From the NCBI RefSeq assembly GCF_008704555.1, contig NZ_CP023702.1, positions 5,742,001 to 5,806,000 on the forward strand: a DNA stretch of 64,000 bases, in the 5' to 3' direction. Shown here piece by piece: positions 48,414-57,511 of the stretch (position 1 is its first letter; each line of letters opens with the position of its first letter). Position numbers and translations under genes: made by a program. Under the pieces are notes generated by a model, which was not told where the DNA came from, made no database searches, and saw nothing but the letters and a program-made list of their open reading frames with translations. This DNA comes from Streptomyces nitrosporeus (GTDB lineage Bacteria > Actinomycetota > Actinomycetes > Streptomycetales > Streptomycetaceae).

Positions 48414-49480
48414 GGCAGATCCTCTTCGCGGGAGCCATAGGGCTCTTCCTGACCCTGGTCGGCACACCGCTGCTGATCAAACTCCTCGCCCGCAAGGGCT
48501 ACGGGCAGTTCATCCGGGACGACGGCCCGCGCACGCACGGCAGCAAGAAGGGCACGCCCACGATGGGCGGCATCGCCTTCATCCTGGCGACGATCATCGC
48601 GTACGTCCTGGCGAAGGTGATCACCGGCGAGGAGATGCGCTTCTCCGGCGTCCTCGTCCTGTTCCTGATGGCGGGCATGGGGCTCGTCGGCTTCCTCGAC
48701 GACTACATCAAGATCGTCAAGCAGCGCTCGCTCGGTCTGCGGGCCAAGGCGAAGATGGCCGGCCAGCTGATCGTCGGTATCGCCTTCGCGGTGCTCTCGC
48801 TCCAGTTCGCGGACATCCGCGGCAACACCCCGGCCTCCACCCGGCTCTCCTTCGTCGAGGACTTCGGCTGGTCCATCGGACCGGTGCTGTTCGTCGTCTG
48901 GGCGCTGTTCATGATCCTCGCCATGTCCAACGGCGTGAACCTCACGGACGGTCTGGACGGCCTGGCCACCGGCGCGTCGGTGATGGTCTTCGGCGCGTAC
49001 ACCTTCATCGGGCTGTGGCAGTTCCAGGAGTCCTGCGCCAACGCGACCACCCTCACCAACCCCGAGGCGTGTTTCGAGGTACGCGACCCACTCGACCTCG
49101 CCGTCGTCGCCTCGGCCCTGATGGGCGCCTGCTTCGGCTTCCTGTGGTGGAACACCTCACCCGCGAAGATCTTCATGGGCGACACCGGTTCGCTCGCCCT
49201 CGGCGGCGCGCTCGCCGGCCTCGCGATCTGCTCGCGCACCGAATTCCTGCTGGCCATCCTCGGCGGCCTCTTCGTGATGATCACCATGTCGGTGGTCATC
49301 CAGGTCGGCTCCTTCAAGATGACCGGCAAGCGCGTCTTCCGCATGGCACCGCTCCAGCACCACTTCGAACTCAAGGGGTGGTCCGAAGTCCTTGTCGTGG
49401 TCCGCTTCTGGATCATTCAGGGCATGTGCGTGATCGTCGGACTCGGCCTCTTCTACGCAGGATGGGCAGCCAAGAAGTGA
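48410..49480 (+). CDS. mraY: Phospho-MurNAc-pentapeptide transferase
   Basis: Transfers phospho-MurNAc-pentapeptide to undecaprenyl phosphate to form lipid I at the membrane. 356 residues with about ten membrane helices. Conserved cytoplasmic loops: KKGTPTMGGIAF near residue 45, GFLDDYIKIVKQRSLGLRAKAKM near residue 95, NLTDGLDGLATG near residue 178, MGDTGSLALGG near residue 253, and the HHFELKGW His block near residue 318. The start overlaps the murF stop, and the end overlaps murD (GTGA), so translation is coupled. Confidence 0.96.
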   Translation: MRQILFAGAIGLFLTLVGTPLLIKLLARKGYGQFIRDDGPRTHGSKKGTPTMGGIAFILATIIAYVLAKVITGEEMRFSGVLVLFLMAGMGLVGFLDDYIKIVKQRSLGLRAKAKMAGQLIVGIAFAVLSLQFADIRGNTPASTRLSFVEDFGWSIGPVLFVVWALFMILAMSNGVNLTDGLDGLATGASVMVFGAYTFIGLWQFQESCANATTLTNPEACFEVRDPLDLAVVASALMGACFGFLWWNTSPAKIFMGDTGSLALGGALAGLAICSRTEFLLAILGGLFVMITMSVVIQVGSFKMTGKRVFRMAPLQHHFELKGWSEVLVVVRFWIIQGMCVIVGLGLFYAGWAAKK

Positions 49481-50895
49481 GCAACGTGGACTGGCAGGGC
49501 ACACACGTCACGGTCGCAGGGCTCGGCGTCAGCGGCATCCCCGCGGCCCGCGCCCTGCACGAGCGCGGGGCACTGGTCACCGTCGTCAACGACGGCGACG
49601 ACGAGCGTTCCCGCGCCCAGGCCGCCGGACTGGAGGCGCTCGGGGTCACCGTGCGCCTCGGCGACGGCGACACCCTGCCCGAGTCCACCGAACTGGTCGT
49701 CACGGCCCCCGGCTGGAAGCCCGGCAAACCGCTCTTCCAGGCAGCCGCCCGGGCAGGCGTCCCCGTCTGGGGCGACGTCGAACTCGCCTGGCGGCTGCGG
49801 GGGCCGGACGCCGCGCCCTGGCTCGCGGTCACCGGCACCAACGGCAAGACCACGACCGTGCGGATGCTCGCCTCGATCCTCGAAGCGGCCGGACTGCGCA
49901 CGGCCGCGGTCGGCAACATCGGGGTCTCCCTGCTGGACGCGGTGCTCGGCGAGGAGACGTACGACGTCCTCGCCGTCGAACTCTCCAGCTACCAGCTCCA
50001 CTGGGCGCCCTCGCTGCGCGCCCACTCCGCGGCCGTACTCAACCTGGCCCCGGACCACCTCGACTGGCACGGCTCCATGGACGCCTACGCGGCCGACAAG
50101 GGGCGGATCTACGAGGGCAACAGCGTCGCCTGCGTCTACAACGCGCAGGACCCGGCGACCGAGCACCTGGTACGCGAGGCCGACGTCGAGGAGGGCTGCC
50201 GGGCGATCGGCTTCACCCTCTCCACCCCCGGGCCCTCGCAGCTGGGCGTGGTCGACGGGATCCTCGTCGACCGGGCCTTCGTGGCCAACCGGCAGAAGCA
50301 GGCCCAGGAGCTGGCCCAGGTCGGCGACGTCGACCCGCCCGCCCCGCACAACATCGCCAACGCCCTGGCCGCCGCCGCCCTCGCCCGCGCCTTCGGCGTC
50401 GAGCCGGCCGCCGTACGCGACGGGCTGCGGTCCTTCCGCCCCGACCCCCACCGCATCGAACACGTCGCGGACGTCGCCGGGGTGAGCTACGTCGACGACT
50501 CCAAGGCCACCAACACCCACGCGGCCGAGGCGTCGCTCGCCGCCTACGAGCCGATCGTCTGGATCGCCGGCGGCCTCGCGAAGGGCGCGACCTTCGACGA
50601 ACTGGTCACCGGCGCGGCGAAGCGGCTGCGCGGTGCCGTGCTCATGGGCGCCGACCGTGCGCTGATCCGCGAAGCACTGGCGCGACACGCCCCCGAGGTA
50701 CCGGTCCTCGACCTGGACCGGACCGACACTGGGGCGATGTCCGAGGCCGTCCGGGAAGCCGCGCGGCTCGCCCGGCCGGGGGACACCGTCCTGCTGGCAC
50801 CGGCCTGCGCCTCGATGGACATGTTCGTCAACTACAACAAGCGGGGCGAGGCGTTCGCGGACGCGGTCCGCGAACTCGCCGGCGAGAGCGCCTGA
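49477..50895 (+). CDS. murD: UDP-MurNAc-L-Ala:D-Glu ligase
   Basis: Adds D-glutamate to UDP-MurNAc-L-Ala. 472 residues. N-terminal Rossmann-like VTVAGLGVSGIPAARAL, the ATP loop AVTGTNGKTTTVRML near residue 119, ELSSYQLHW near residue 170, LNLAPDHLDWHGS near residue 190, and IDDSK-type block VDDSKATNTHAAEASLAAY near residue 340. The GTG at 49477 overlaps the mraY stop; another in-frame GTG three codons later is possible. MurC, needed before it in the pathway, is not encoded in this window. Confidence 0.95.
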   Translation: MSNVDWQGTHVTVAGLGVSGIPAARALHERGALVTVVNDGDDERSRAQAAGLEALGVTVRLGDGDTLPESTELVVTAPGWKPGKPLFQAAARAGVPVWGDVELAWRLRGPDAAPWLAVTGTNGKTTTVRMLASILEAAGLRTAAVGNIGVSLLDAVLGEETYDVLAVELSSYQLHWAPSLRAHSAAVLNLAPDHLDWHGSMDAYAADKGRIYEGNSVACVYNAQDPATEHLVREADVEEGCRAIGFTLSTPGPSQLGVVDGILVDRAFVANRQKQAQELAQVGDVDPPAPHNIANALAAAALARAFGVEPAAVRDGLRSFRPDPHRIEHVADVAGVSYVDDSKATNTHAAEASLAAYEPIVWIAGGLAKGATFDELVTGAAKRLRGAVLMGADRALIREALARHAPEVPVLDLDRTDTGAMSEAVREAARLARPGDTVLLAPACASMDMFVNYNKRGEAFADAVRELAGESA

Positions 50896-51002
50896 CGGGC
50901 CCGGACCCCGTACCGTCCCGGGGACGGGGCACGTGTGGCACCGCCGCGGACCCGGGCTCCCGGCACCGGCCCCGGGCACGAGCAGTGGAGGGGACAGCGA
51001 CC

Positions 51003-52466
51003 ATGCCGGCAGACGAGAGCCCAGCCGCGCGCGGAGCGGAACGCCCGTGCGCGACCGCGGCGTTCCGCCGGGCGCTCACCCCGCGCCCGCTCGCCCGCCC
51101 GGCCGCCGCGCTGTACGCGGGCCACGACGCGCACCTCCTCCTGCGCAGCCGCCCCGCCACCGGCACCCGGCGGCCCCCCGGCCCCCGCGGCGGCGGCAGG
51201 CGCCCAGAGGCGCCCTCCCGGCCCCCGCGGGGCGCCGCGCTGAGACGGCTCCACGAGCGGGCCCGCCGGGCCTGGGACCGCCCCCTGACCGCGTACTACC
51301 TGATCCTCGGGGCCGGTCTGCTGATCACGGTCCTCGGCCTCGTGATGGTCTACTCGGCCTCCATGATCAAGGCGCTGGAACTCGACAAACCCAGCACCTA
51401 CTTCTTCCGCAAGCAGTTCCTCGCCGCGGTCATCGGCGCCGGTCTGCTGCTGCTGGCCTCGAAGATGCCCGTGAAGCTGCACCGGGCGTTCGCCTACCCG
51501 CTGCTCCTGGCCACCGTCTTCCTGATGGTCCTGGTCCAGGTGCCGGGGATAGGGATGGCGGTCAACGGCAACCAGAACTGGATCTACCTCGGCGGCCCCT
51601 TCCAGCTCCAGCCCAGCGAGTTCGGCAAGCTGGCCCTCATCCTGTGGGGCGCCGACCTGATGGCCCGTAAACAGGACAAACGGCTGCTGGGGCAGTGGAA
51701 GCACCTGCTGGTGCCGCTCGTCCCGGTCGCCTTCATGCTCCTCGGGCTCATCATGCTCGGCGGCGACATGGGGACCGCGATCATCCTCACCGCGATCCTG
51801 TTCGGCCTGCTCTGGCTGGCCGGGGCCCCCACCCGGCTCTTCGCCGGGGTGCTCGCCTTCGCGGCGGCCATCGCCTTCCTGCTGATCAGGACGAGCCCCA
51901 ACCGGATGTCCCGGCTGGCCTGCATGGGCGTCAGCGAACCCGACGAGAACGGCGGATGCTGGCAGGCGGTCCACGGGATCTACGCGCTGGCGTCCGGCGG
52001 GTGGTTCGGATCCGGACTCGGTGCCAGTGTGGAAAAATGGGGTCAACTGCCCGAACCGCACACCGACTTCATCTTCGCCATCACCGGGGAGGAACTGGGT
52101 CTGGCGGGGACGCTGTCGGTACTCGCCCTGTTCGCGGCTCTAGGCTATGCGGGTATCCGCGTGGCCGGACGCACGGAGGACCCCTTCGTGAGGTACGCAG
52201 CGGGAGGCGTGACCACCTGGATCACGGCGCAGGCCGTGATCAACATCGGTGCGGTGCTCGGCCTGTTGCCGATCGCCGGAGTCCCGCTGCCGCTGTTCTC
52301 CTACGGGGGCTCGGCCCTGCTGCCGACCATGTTCGCCGTCGGACTCATGATCGCCTTCGCGCGGCAGGATCCGGCGGCGAAAGCGGCCCTGGCCACGCGG
52401 AGGCCCGGGGTCAGATGGAAGACGATGAGACGGCGCGTCATGAAGCGTCCGTCCGGAGAGCGGTGA
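51003..52466 (+). CDS. ftsW: Septal peptidoglycan polymerase FtsW (SEDS family)
   Basis: Lipid II polymerase working with FtsI at the division septum. 487 residues with ten membrane helices starting near residue 95. Family blocks: NGNQNWIYLGGPFQLQPSEFGKLALILW near residue 185, GGDMGTAIILT near residue 253, GGWFGSGLGASVEKWGQLPEPHTDFIFAITGEELGL near residue 330, and GVPLPLFSYGGSALL near residue 427. About 90 residues before the first helix are Arg/Ala/Pro-rich, much longer than in E. coli FtsW. The ATG at 51003 is chosen because GGAGGGG at 50987-50993 lies before it; an upstream in-frame GTG lies on that site. Confidence 0.95.
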   Translation: MPADESPAARGAERPCATAAFRRALTPRPLARPAAALYAGHDAHLLLRSRPATGTRRPPGPRGGGRRPEAPSRPPRGAALRRLHERARRAWDRPLTAYYLILGAGLLITVLGLVMVYSASMIKALELDKPSTYFFRKQFLAAVIGAGLLLLASKMPVKLHRAFAYPLLLATVFLMVLVQVPGIGMAVNGNQNWIYLGGPFQLQPSEFGKLALILWGADLMARKQDKRLLGQWKHLLVPLVPVAFMLLGLIMLGGDMGTAIILTAILFGLLWLAGAPTRLFAGVLAFAAAIAFLLIRTSPNRMSRLACMGVSEPDENGGCWQAVHGIYALASGGWFGSGLGASVEKWGQLPEPHTDFIFAITGEELGLAGTLSVLALFAALGYAGIRVAGRTEDPFVRYAAGGVTTWITAQAVINIGAVLGLLPIAGVPLPLFSYGGSALLPTMFAVGLMIAFARQDPAAKAALATRRPGVRWKTMRRRVMKRPSGER

Positions 52467-52472
52467 ATTTCG

Positions 52473-53567
52473 GTGCATGTCGTACTCGCCGGCGGGGGGA
52501 CCGCCGGCCACATCGAGCCCGCGCTTGCCCTCGCAGACGCCCTGCGCAGGCAGGACCCGACCGTGGGTATCACCGCCCTCGGCACGGAACGCGGACTCGA
52601 GACCAGGCTCGTACCCGAGCGGGGGTACGAACTGGCGCTGATCCCCGCCGTACCGCTGCCGCGCAAGCCCACACCCGAGCTGATCACCGTGCCGGGACGG
52701 CTGCGCGGCACCATCAAGGCCGCCGAGCAGGTCCTGGAGCGCACCGGGGCGGACTGCGTGGTCGGCTTCGGCGGCTACGTCGCCCTCCCCGGCTACCTCG
52801 CCGCCAAGCGCGCGGGTGTGCCGATCGTCGTCCACGAGGCCAACGCCCGCCCGGGCCTGGCCAACAAGATCGGCTCCCGCTACGCCCACGCCGTCGCCGT
52901 CTCCACCCCCGACAGCAAACTGCGCGGCGCCCGCTACATCGGCATCCCGCTGCGCCGCACCATCGCCACCCTCGACCGCGCCCGGGTGCGGCCGGAGGCC
53001 CGCGCCGCCTTCGGGCTCGACCCCAACCTGCCGACCCTGCTGGTCTCCGGCGGTTCGCAGGGCGCCCGGCACCTCAACGAGGTGGTCCAGCGGGTCGCGC
53101 CGCTGCTCCAGCGGTCCGGGATCCAGATCCTGCACGTGGTCGGCCCCAAGAACGAACTGCCGCGCATCGACAACATGCCCGGGATGCCGCCCTACATCCC
53201 GGTACCGTACGTGGACCGGATGGATCTGGCGTACGCCGCGGCCGACATGATGCTCTGCCGCGCGGGCGCGATGACCGTCGCCGAGCTCTCCGCCGTCGGG
53301 CTGCCCGCCGCCTACGTCCCGCTGCCCATCGGCAACGGCGAACAGCGGCTCAACGCCCAGCCGGTGGTGAACGCCGGCGGCGGCCTGCTGGTGGACGACG
53401 CGGCGCTCACCCCCGAGTGGGTGCAGGGCAACGTCCTGCCGGTGCTGTCGGACCCGCACCGGCTGTACGAGATGTCCCGCGCAGCCGCGGAGTTCGGCCG
53501 CCGGGACGCCGACGACCTGCTCGTCGGCATGGTGTACGAGGCGATTGCCGCACGCCGCCAGGCGTGA
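52473..53567 (+). CDS. murG: UDP-GlcNAc:lipid I N-acetylglucosaminyl transferase
   Basis: Converts lipid I to lipid II at the inner membrane face. 364 residues, GT-B fold. The N-terminal GGGTAGHIEPALALADAL glycine loop, VVGFGGYVALPGYLAAK near residue 95, VHEANARPGLANKIGS near residue 120, LLVSGGSQGARHLNEVV near residue 190, and the donor-site MLCRAGAMTVAELSAVGLPAAYVPLPIG near residue 260 are all present. GTG start six bases after the ftsW stop. In many bacteria murC follows; here ftsQ does. Confidence 0.96.
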   Translation: MHVVLAGGGTAGHIEPALALADALRRQDPTVGITALGTERGLETRLVPERGYELALIPAVPLPRKPTPELITVPGRLRGTIKAAEQVLERTGADCVVGFGGYVALPGYLAAKRAGVPIVVHEANARPGLANKIGSRYAHAVAVSTPDSKLRGARYIGIPLRRTIATLDRARVRPEARAAFGLDPNLPTLLVSGGSQGARHLNEVVQRVAPLLQRSGIQILHVVGPKNELPRIDNMPGMPPYIPVPYVDRMDLAYAAADMMLCRAGAMTVAELSAVGLPAAYVPLPIGNGEQRLNAQPVVNAGGGLLVDDAALTPEWVQGNVLPVLSDPHRLYEMSRAAAEFGRRDADDLLVGMVYEAIAARRQA

Positions 53568-53617
53568 GGCGGTGCGGACCCGGGGCGCGCGCCCCGGGTC
53601 CGGCGTAAGGAGCGAGC

Positions 53618-54412
53618 GTGGCCGGACCGACGACCGCCCAGCGCGGAGCAGCCCACCTGGCCGACACCCCGGCGGGACCGCCGGGGACTTCTTCCGGCGG
53701 GCGCCGGCTGAGCGGCCGCGTGCGGCTGCTCTTTGCCGGGGCCGCGGTGCTCCTGGTGGCCGCGGCCGCCGTCTGGACCCTGTACGGCTCGTCCTGGTTC
53801 CGGGTCGAACAAGTGACCGTCACCGGAACCGATGTGCTGACCCCGGCCGAGGTGGAGGCCGCCGCGGCGGTCCCGGTGGGAGACCCGCTGCTGTCCGTGG
53901 ACACCGGCGCAGTCGAGGCGCGGCTGGCCCGCGAGCTGCCCCGGGTGGACTCGGTGGACGTCGTGCGGTCGTGGCCGGACGGCATCGGCCTCGAAGTGAC
54001 CGAGCGGAAGCCGGTGCTGGTGCTGGAGAAGGGCGCGAAGTTCATCGAGGTGGACGCGGGAGGCGTGCGTTTCGCGACAGTGGGCAGGAGGCCCGCACAC
54101 GTCCCGTTGCTGGAACTGGAACCGGAACGGTCACCGAGTCTGCGTCGTTACGGCGCGGAACGGCTGCTCCGGGAAGCGGTCCGGATCGCGGGAGACCTTC
54201 CGGCCGGGGTGGCCGGGGAGACGAAGGCGGTGCGGATGACCTCGTACGATTCCGTTGTCCTGGAACTGACCCGGGACCGGACGGTGCTCTGGGGCAGTGG
54301 TGAACAAGGGCCTGTGAAAGCACGTGTTCTCACTGCTCTCATGAAATCGTCACCCAAAGCGGGACACTTCGATGTGAGTGCCCCCAGCGCCCCTGCGGTG
54401 TCGAAGAGTTGA
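53618..54412 (+). CDS. ftsQ: Cell division protein FtsQ
   Basis: Bitopic divisome protein that joins FtsZ-side and synthase-side components. 264 residues. Cytoplasmic N-terminus, one membrane helix (LLFAGAAVLLVAAAAVWTLYG, residues about 38-58), a POTRA domain beginning at WFRVEQVTVTGTDVLTPAEVEAAAAV, then the FtsQ beta domain with VDVVRSWPDGIGLEVTERKPVLV. GTG at 53618 with AAGGAG eight bases upstream. It ends 277 bases before ftsZ, where promoters are expected. Confidence 0.94.
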   Translation: MAGPTTAQRGAAHLADTPAGPPGTSSGGRRLSGRVRLLFAGAAVLLVAAAAVWTLYGSSWFRVEQVTVTGTDVLTPAEVEAAAAVPVGDPLLSVDTGAVEARLARELPRVDSVDVVRSWPDGIGLEVTERKPVLVLEKGAKFIEVDAGGVRFATVGRRPAHVPLLELEPERSPSLRRYGAERLLREAVRIAGDLPAGVAGETKAVRMTSYDSVVLELTRDRTVLWGSGEQGPVKARVLTALMKSSPKAGHFDVSAPSAPAVSKS

Positions 54413-54689
54413 CGCGCATATGGCCAGGCCAGCACCCTGGTTGGTCAGCGCTACGGGTGATCACATAGGGTGAAAAGAAAAACGGGAGGTTCGGCGTGTT
54501 CGTTGAACACGCGCCACTTGTCGACTTAGTGTCCTGTCCGGAAGAGTCCATGAGGCAGACACACTGGTAACCCTAAACTTCAACGTTAGGGTTCGGGTCG
54601 GCGTCCGGACCGTCCCCATTCGACATCCGTCGTCGCGGCGGTGCCACCGCAGAGCGACGACACGTAACTCGAGGCGAGAGGCCTTCGAC
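54413..54689 (+). promoter_or_regulatory. ftsZ leader and promoter region
   Basis: 277 non-coding bases between ftsQ and ftsZ. They hold an inverted repeat GCGTGTTC-GTT-GAACACGC (54494-54512), a second with AACCCTAA/TTAGGGTT arms (54569-54576, 54586-54593), and a GACAC element at 54558-54562, the short motif bound by WhiA. Streptomyces ftsZ is known to have several promoters, one sporulation-specific and WhiA/WhiB-dependent. TAAACT at 54574-54579 is a candidate -10. Assignments are inferred. Confidence 0.55.
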
Positions 54690-55907
54690 GTGGCAGCACC
54701 GCAGAACTACCTCGCAGTCATCAAGGTCATCGGTGTCGGCGGCGGTGGTGTCAATGCCATCAACCGAATGATCGAGGTCGGCCTCAAGGGCGTCGAGTTC
54801 ATCGCGATCAACACCGATGCGCAGGCACTGCTGATGAGCGACGCCGACGTCAAGCTGGACGTCGGCCGTGAACTCACCCGTGGCCTCGGAGCCGGGGCGA
54901 ACCCCGCCGTCGGCCGGAAGGCGGCGGAGGACCACCGTGAGGAGATCGAGGAGGTCCTCAAGGGGGCCGACATGGTCTTCGTCACCGCCGGCGAAGGCGG
55001 CGGCACCGGCACCGGCGGCGCCCCCGTCGTGGCCAACATCGCCCGCTCGCTGGGCACCCTGACGATCGGTGTGGTCACCCGCCCGTTCACTTTCGAGGGC
55101 CGGCGCCGGGCGAACCAGGCGGAGGACGGCATCGCCGAACTCCGCGAAGAGGTCGACACCCTCATCGTCATCCCCAACGACCGGCTGCTCTCCATCTCGG
55201 ACCGCCAGGTCAGCGTGCTCGACGCCTTCAAGTCGGCCGACCAGGTGCTGCTCTCGGGTGTCCAGGGCATCACCGACCTGATCACCACCCCCGGCCTGAT
55301 CAACCTCGACTTCGCCGACGTCAAGTCGGTCATGTCCGAGGCCGGTTCCGCCCTCATGGGCATCGGCTCGGCCCGGGGCGACGACCGCGCGGTGGCCGCG
55401 GCGGAGATGGCGATCTCCTCGCCGCTCCTGGAGGCGTCCATCGACGGCGCCCGCGGTGTCCTGCTCTCCATCTCCGGCGGCAGCGACCTCGGTCTCTTCG
55501 AGATCAACGAGGCGGCGCAGCTGGTGAGCGAGGCGGCCCACCCGGAGGCCAACATCATCTTCGGCGCGGTCATCGACGACGCCCTCGGCGACGAGGTGCG
55601 TGTCACCGTGATCGCGGCCGGTTTCGACGGCGGCCAGCCGCCCGCCCGCCGCGAGAACGTCCTCGGGGCGAGCACCGGCAAGCGGGAGGAGCAGGCCCCG
55701 GCCCGCGCCCCCGAGCCGGTGCGTCCGGCGAGCACGCTCGGTTCCGTGCCCGCGCGCGAGGAGCCCCAGCAGGTCCCGGCCGAGCAGCCGGCGCCGGTGG
55801 CGAACGAGACCTCGCTGCCCCCGGTCGCCCCGGCGCACGTCCCGACGGCCCGTCCCTACCAGGACACCCAGGCCGAAGAGCTGGACGTACCGGACTTCTT
55901 GAAGTGA
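54690..55907 (+). CDS. ftsZ: Cell division GTPase FtsZ
   Basis: Tubulin-like GTPase that forms Z rings for vegetative cross-walls and sporulation septa. 405 residues. IKVIGVGGGGVNAINRM at residue 11, the tubulin signature GEGGGTGTGGAP near residue 102, NDRLL near residue 163, and the T7-loop region NLDFADVKSVM near residue 205. The C-terminal tail, Pro/Glu-rich after residue 320, ends in LDVPDFLK, the conserved peptide that binds SepF. GTG at 54690 with GAGGCGAGAGG upstream. The stop overlaps pgeF. Confidence 0.97.
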   Translation: MAAPQNYLAVIKVIGVGGGGVNAINRMIEVGLKGVEFIAINTDAQALLMSDADVKLDVGRELTRGLGAGANPAVGRKAAEDHREEIEEVLKGADMVFVTAGEGGGTGTGGAPVVANIARSLGTLTIGVVTRPFTFEGRRRANQAEDGIAELREEVDTLIVIPNDRLLSISDRQVSVLDAFKSADQVLLSGVQGITDLITTPGLINLDFADVKSVMSEAGSALMGIGSARGDDRAVAAAEMAISSPLLEASIDGARGVLLSISGGSDLGLFEINEAAQLVSEAAHPEANIIFGAVIDDALGDEVRVTVIAAGFDGGQPPARRENVLGASTGKREEQAPARAPEPVRPASTLGSVPAREEPQQVPAEQPAPVANETSLPPVAPAHVPTARPYQDTQAEELDVPDFLK

Positions 55908-56659
55908 TAGATCCGCAGCACCCGGTGAAGACCGCGGTGGCTTCGACGGGCGGCGCGCACTTCGCCTTCACCGACAGGTGGGGCGGGGTGAGCGCCGCTC
56001 CGTACGAGCAGCTCAACCTCGGCGGCGCGGTCGGTGACGACCCCGCCGCCGTCCTCGCGAACCGCACCCTCGCCGCACGGGGCCTCGGCCTCGACCCGGA
56101 GCGGGTCGTCTGGATGAACCAGGTGCACGGCCGCGACGTCGCCGTGGTCGACGCCCCGTGGGACGGGGCGTCCCGGATCCCCGCGGTGGACGCGGTGGTG
56201 ACGGCCCGCCGCGGACTGGCGCTGGCGGTGCTCACCGCCGACTGCACCCCCGTCCTGCTCGCCGACCCGGTGGCGGGCGTGGCCGCGGCGGCCCACGCGG
56301 GCAGGCCCGGTCTGGTCGCGGGCGTCGTGCCGGCGGCCGTCGAGGCGATGGCCGCGCTGGGCGCGGAGCCGTCGAGGATCGTCGCGCACACCGGGCCGGC
56401 GGTCTGCGGCCGGTGCTACGAGGTGCCCGAGGACATGCGCGCCGAGGTGGCCGGGGCCGTTCCTGCGTCCTGGTCGACCACGGGCTGGGGCACCCCCGCC
56501 GTGGACGTCACCGCCGGGGTCCACGCGCAGCTCGAAGCCCTCGGGGTGGGCGAACGGCACCGTTCGCCGGTCTGCACACGGGAATCCGGTGACCACTACT
56601 CGTACCGCCGCGACCGCACCACGGGGCGGCTCGCCGGTTATGTCTGGCTGGACGGATAG
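55904..56659 (+). CDS. pgeF: Peptidoglycan editing factor (YfiH/laccase-domain) family
   Basis: A 251-residue purine nucleoside phosphorylase-like protein of the YfiH family. Its E. coli member prevents misincorporation of amino acids at the second peptide position of peptidoglycan. Metal-binding and catalytic blocks: VWMNQVHGRDVAVVD near residue 66, LTADCTPVLLAD near residue 109, AAAHAGRPGLVAGVV near residue 127, GPAVCGRCYEVPEDM near residue 165, and the final RESGDHYSYRRDRTTGR. The GTG start overlaps the ftsZ stop (GTGA). Co-transcribed with ftsZ and yggS. Confidence 0.92.
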   Translation: MIDPQHPVKTAVASTGGAHFAFTDRWGGVSAAPYEQLNLGGAVGDDPAAVLANRTLAARGLGLDPERVVWMNQVHGRDVAVVDAPWDGASRIPAVDAVVTARRGLALAVLTADCTPVLLADPVAGVAAAAHAGRPGLVAGVVPAAVEAMAALGAEPSRIVAHTGPAVCGRCYEVPEDMRAEVAGAVPASWSTTGWGTPAVDVTAGVHAQLEALGVGERHRSPVCTRESGDHYSYRRDRTTGRLAGYVWLDG

Positions 56660-56663
56660 GGCG

Positions 56664-57383
56664 ATGACGGATCGTAAGGACCAACTCGCGGCGAACCTGG
56701 CACGGGTGGAGGAGCGCATCGCCGCCGCCTGCGCCGCGGCCGGCCGTGAGCGGGAGGAGGTGACCCTCGTCGTGGTCACCAAGACCTACCCCGCGAGCGA
56801 TGTGCGGATCCTGCACGGACTCGGTGTGCGTCATGTCGCCGAGAACCGTGACCAGGACGCGGCCCCCAAGGCCGAGGCGTGTGCGGATCTGTCGCTCACC
56901 TGGCACTTTGTCGGACAGCTGCAGACCAATAAGGTGCGTTCCGTGGTCGGTTATGCCGATGTGGTGCAGTCGGTGGACCGGGTCAGGCTGGTCACCGCGC
57001 TCTCGGCGGCGGCGGTGAGGAACGGGCGGGAACTCGGCTGCCTCCTGCAGGTGGCACTCGACGCGGAGAGCGGCGAACGCGGTGACCGCGGAGGCGTCGC
57101 GCCGGACGGCGTCGGGGAACTGGCGGCCGCGGTGGAGGCCGCGCCCGGACTCCGGCTCGACGGGCTGATGACCGTCGCCCCGCTCTCCGGGGTGTACGCG
57201 GGCCGTCAACGCGAGGCGTTCGACCGGCTGGTGGAAATCTCATCCCGCCTGCGCGGGAACCATCCGGCTGCCAACATGGTCTCCGCGGGAATGAGCGGGG
57301 ATCTGGAGGACGCGGTGGCGGCCGGAGCGACACATGTACGCATCGGTACGGCGGTGCTCGGAGACCGACCCCGGCTCGGGTAA
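56664..57383 (+). CDS. yggS: Pyridoxal phosphate homeostasis protein (YggS family)
   Basis: PLP-binding fold-type III protein without known enzyme activity, affecting B6 and amino-acid balance. 239 residues. The PLP Lys is Lys40 in LVVVTKTYPASD. HFVGQLQTNKVR is near residue 83, VQSVDR near residue 107, and the phosphate-binding SAGMSGDLEDAVAAGATHVRIGTAVLG closes the protein. The ATG at 56664, five bases past the pgeF stop, is preferred over an upstream in-frame start inside pgeF. Its place between ftsZ and sepF is conserved across Gram-positives. Confidence 0.94.
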   Translation: MTDRKDQLAANLARVEERIAAACAAAGREREEVTLVVVTKTYPASDVRILHGLGVRHVAENRDQDAAPKAEACADLSLTWHFVGQLQTNKVRSVVGYADVVQSVDRVRLVTALSAAAVRNGRELGCLLQVALDAESGERGDRGGVAPDGVGELAAAVEAAPGLRLDGLMTVAPLSGVYAGRQREAFDRLVEISSRLRGNHPAANMVSAGMSGDLEDAVAAGATHVRIGTAVLGDRPRLG

Positions 57384-57511
57384 CGTCGCGAAGCAAGTCG
57401 GACCACAGCAGAAAATATGGTCATTGCCACCCGAAAAGGGCAAGACCGGAGTGGATCTCGGGCACTTGGTGACACGAATGCCGATCCACCACAGAGCGGA
57501 GGACTCGGAGC

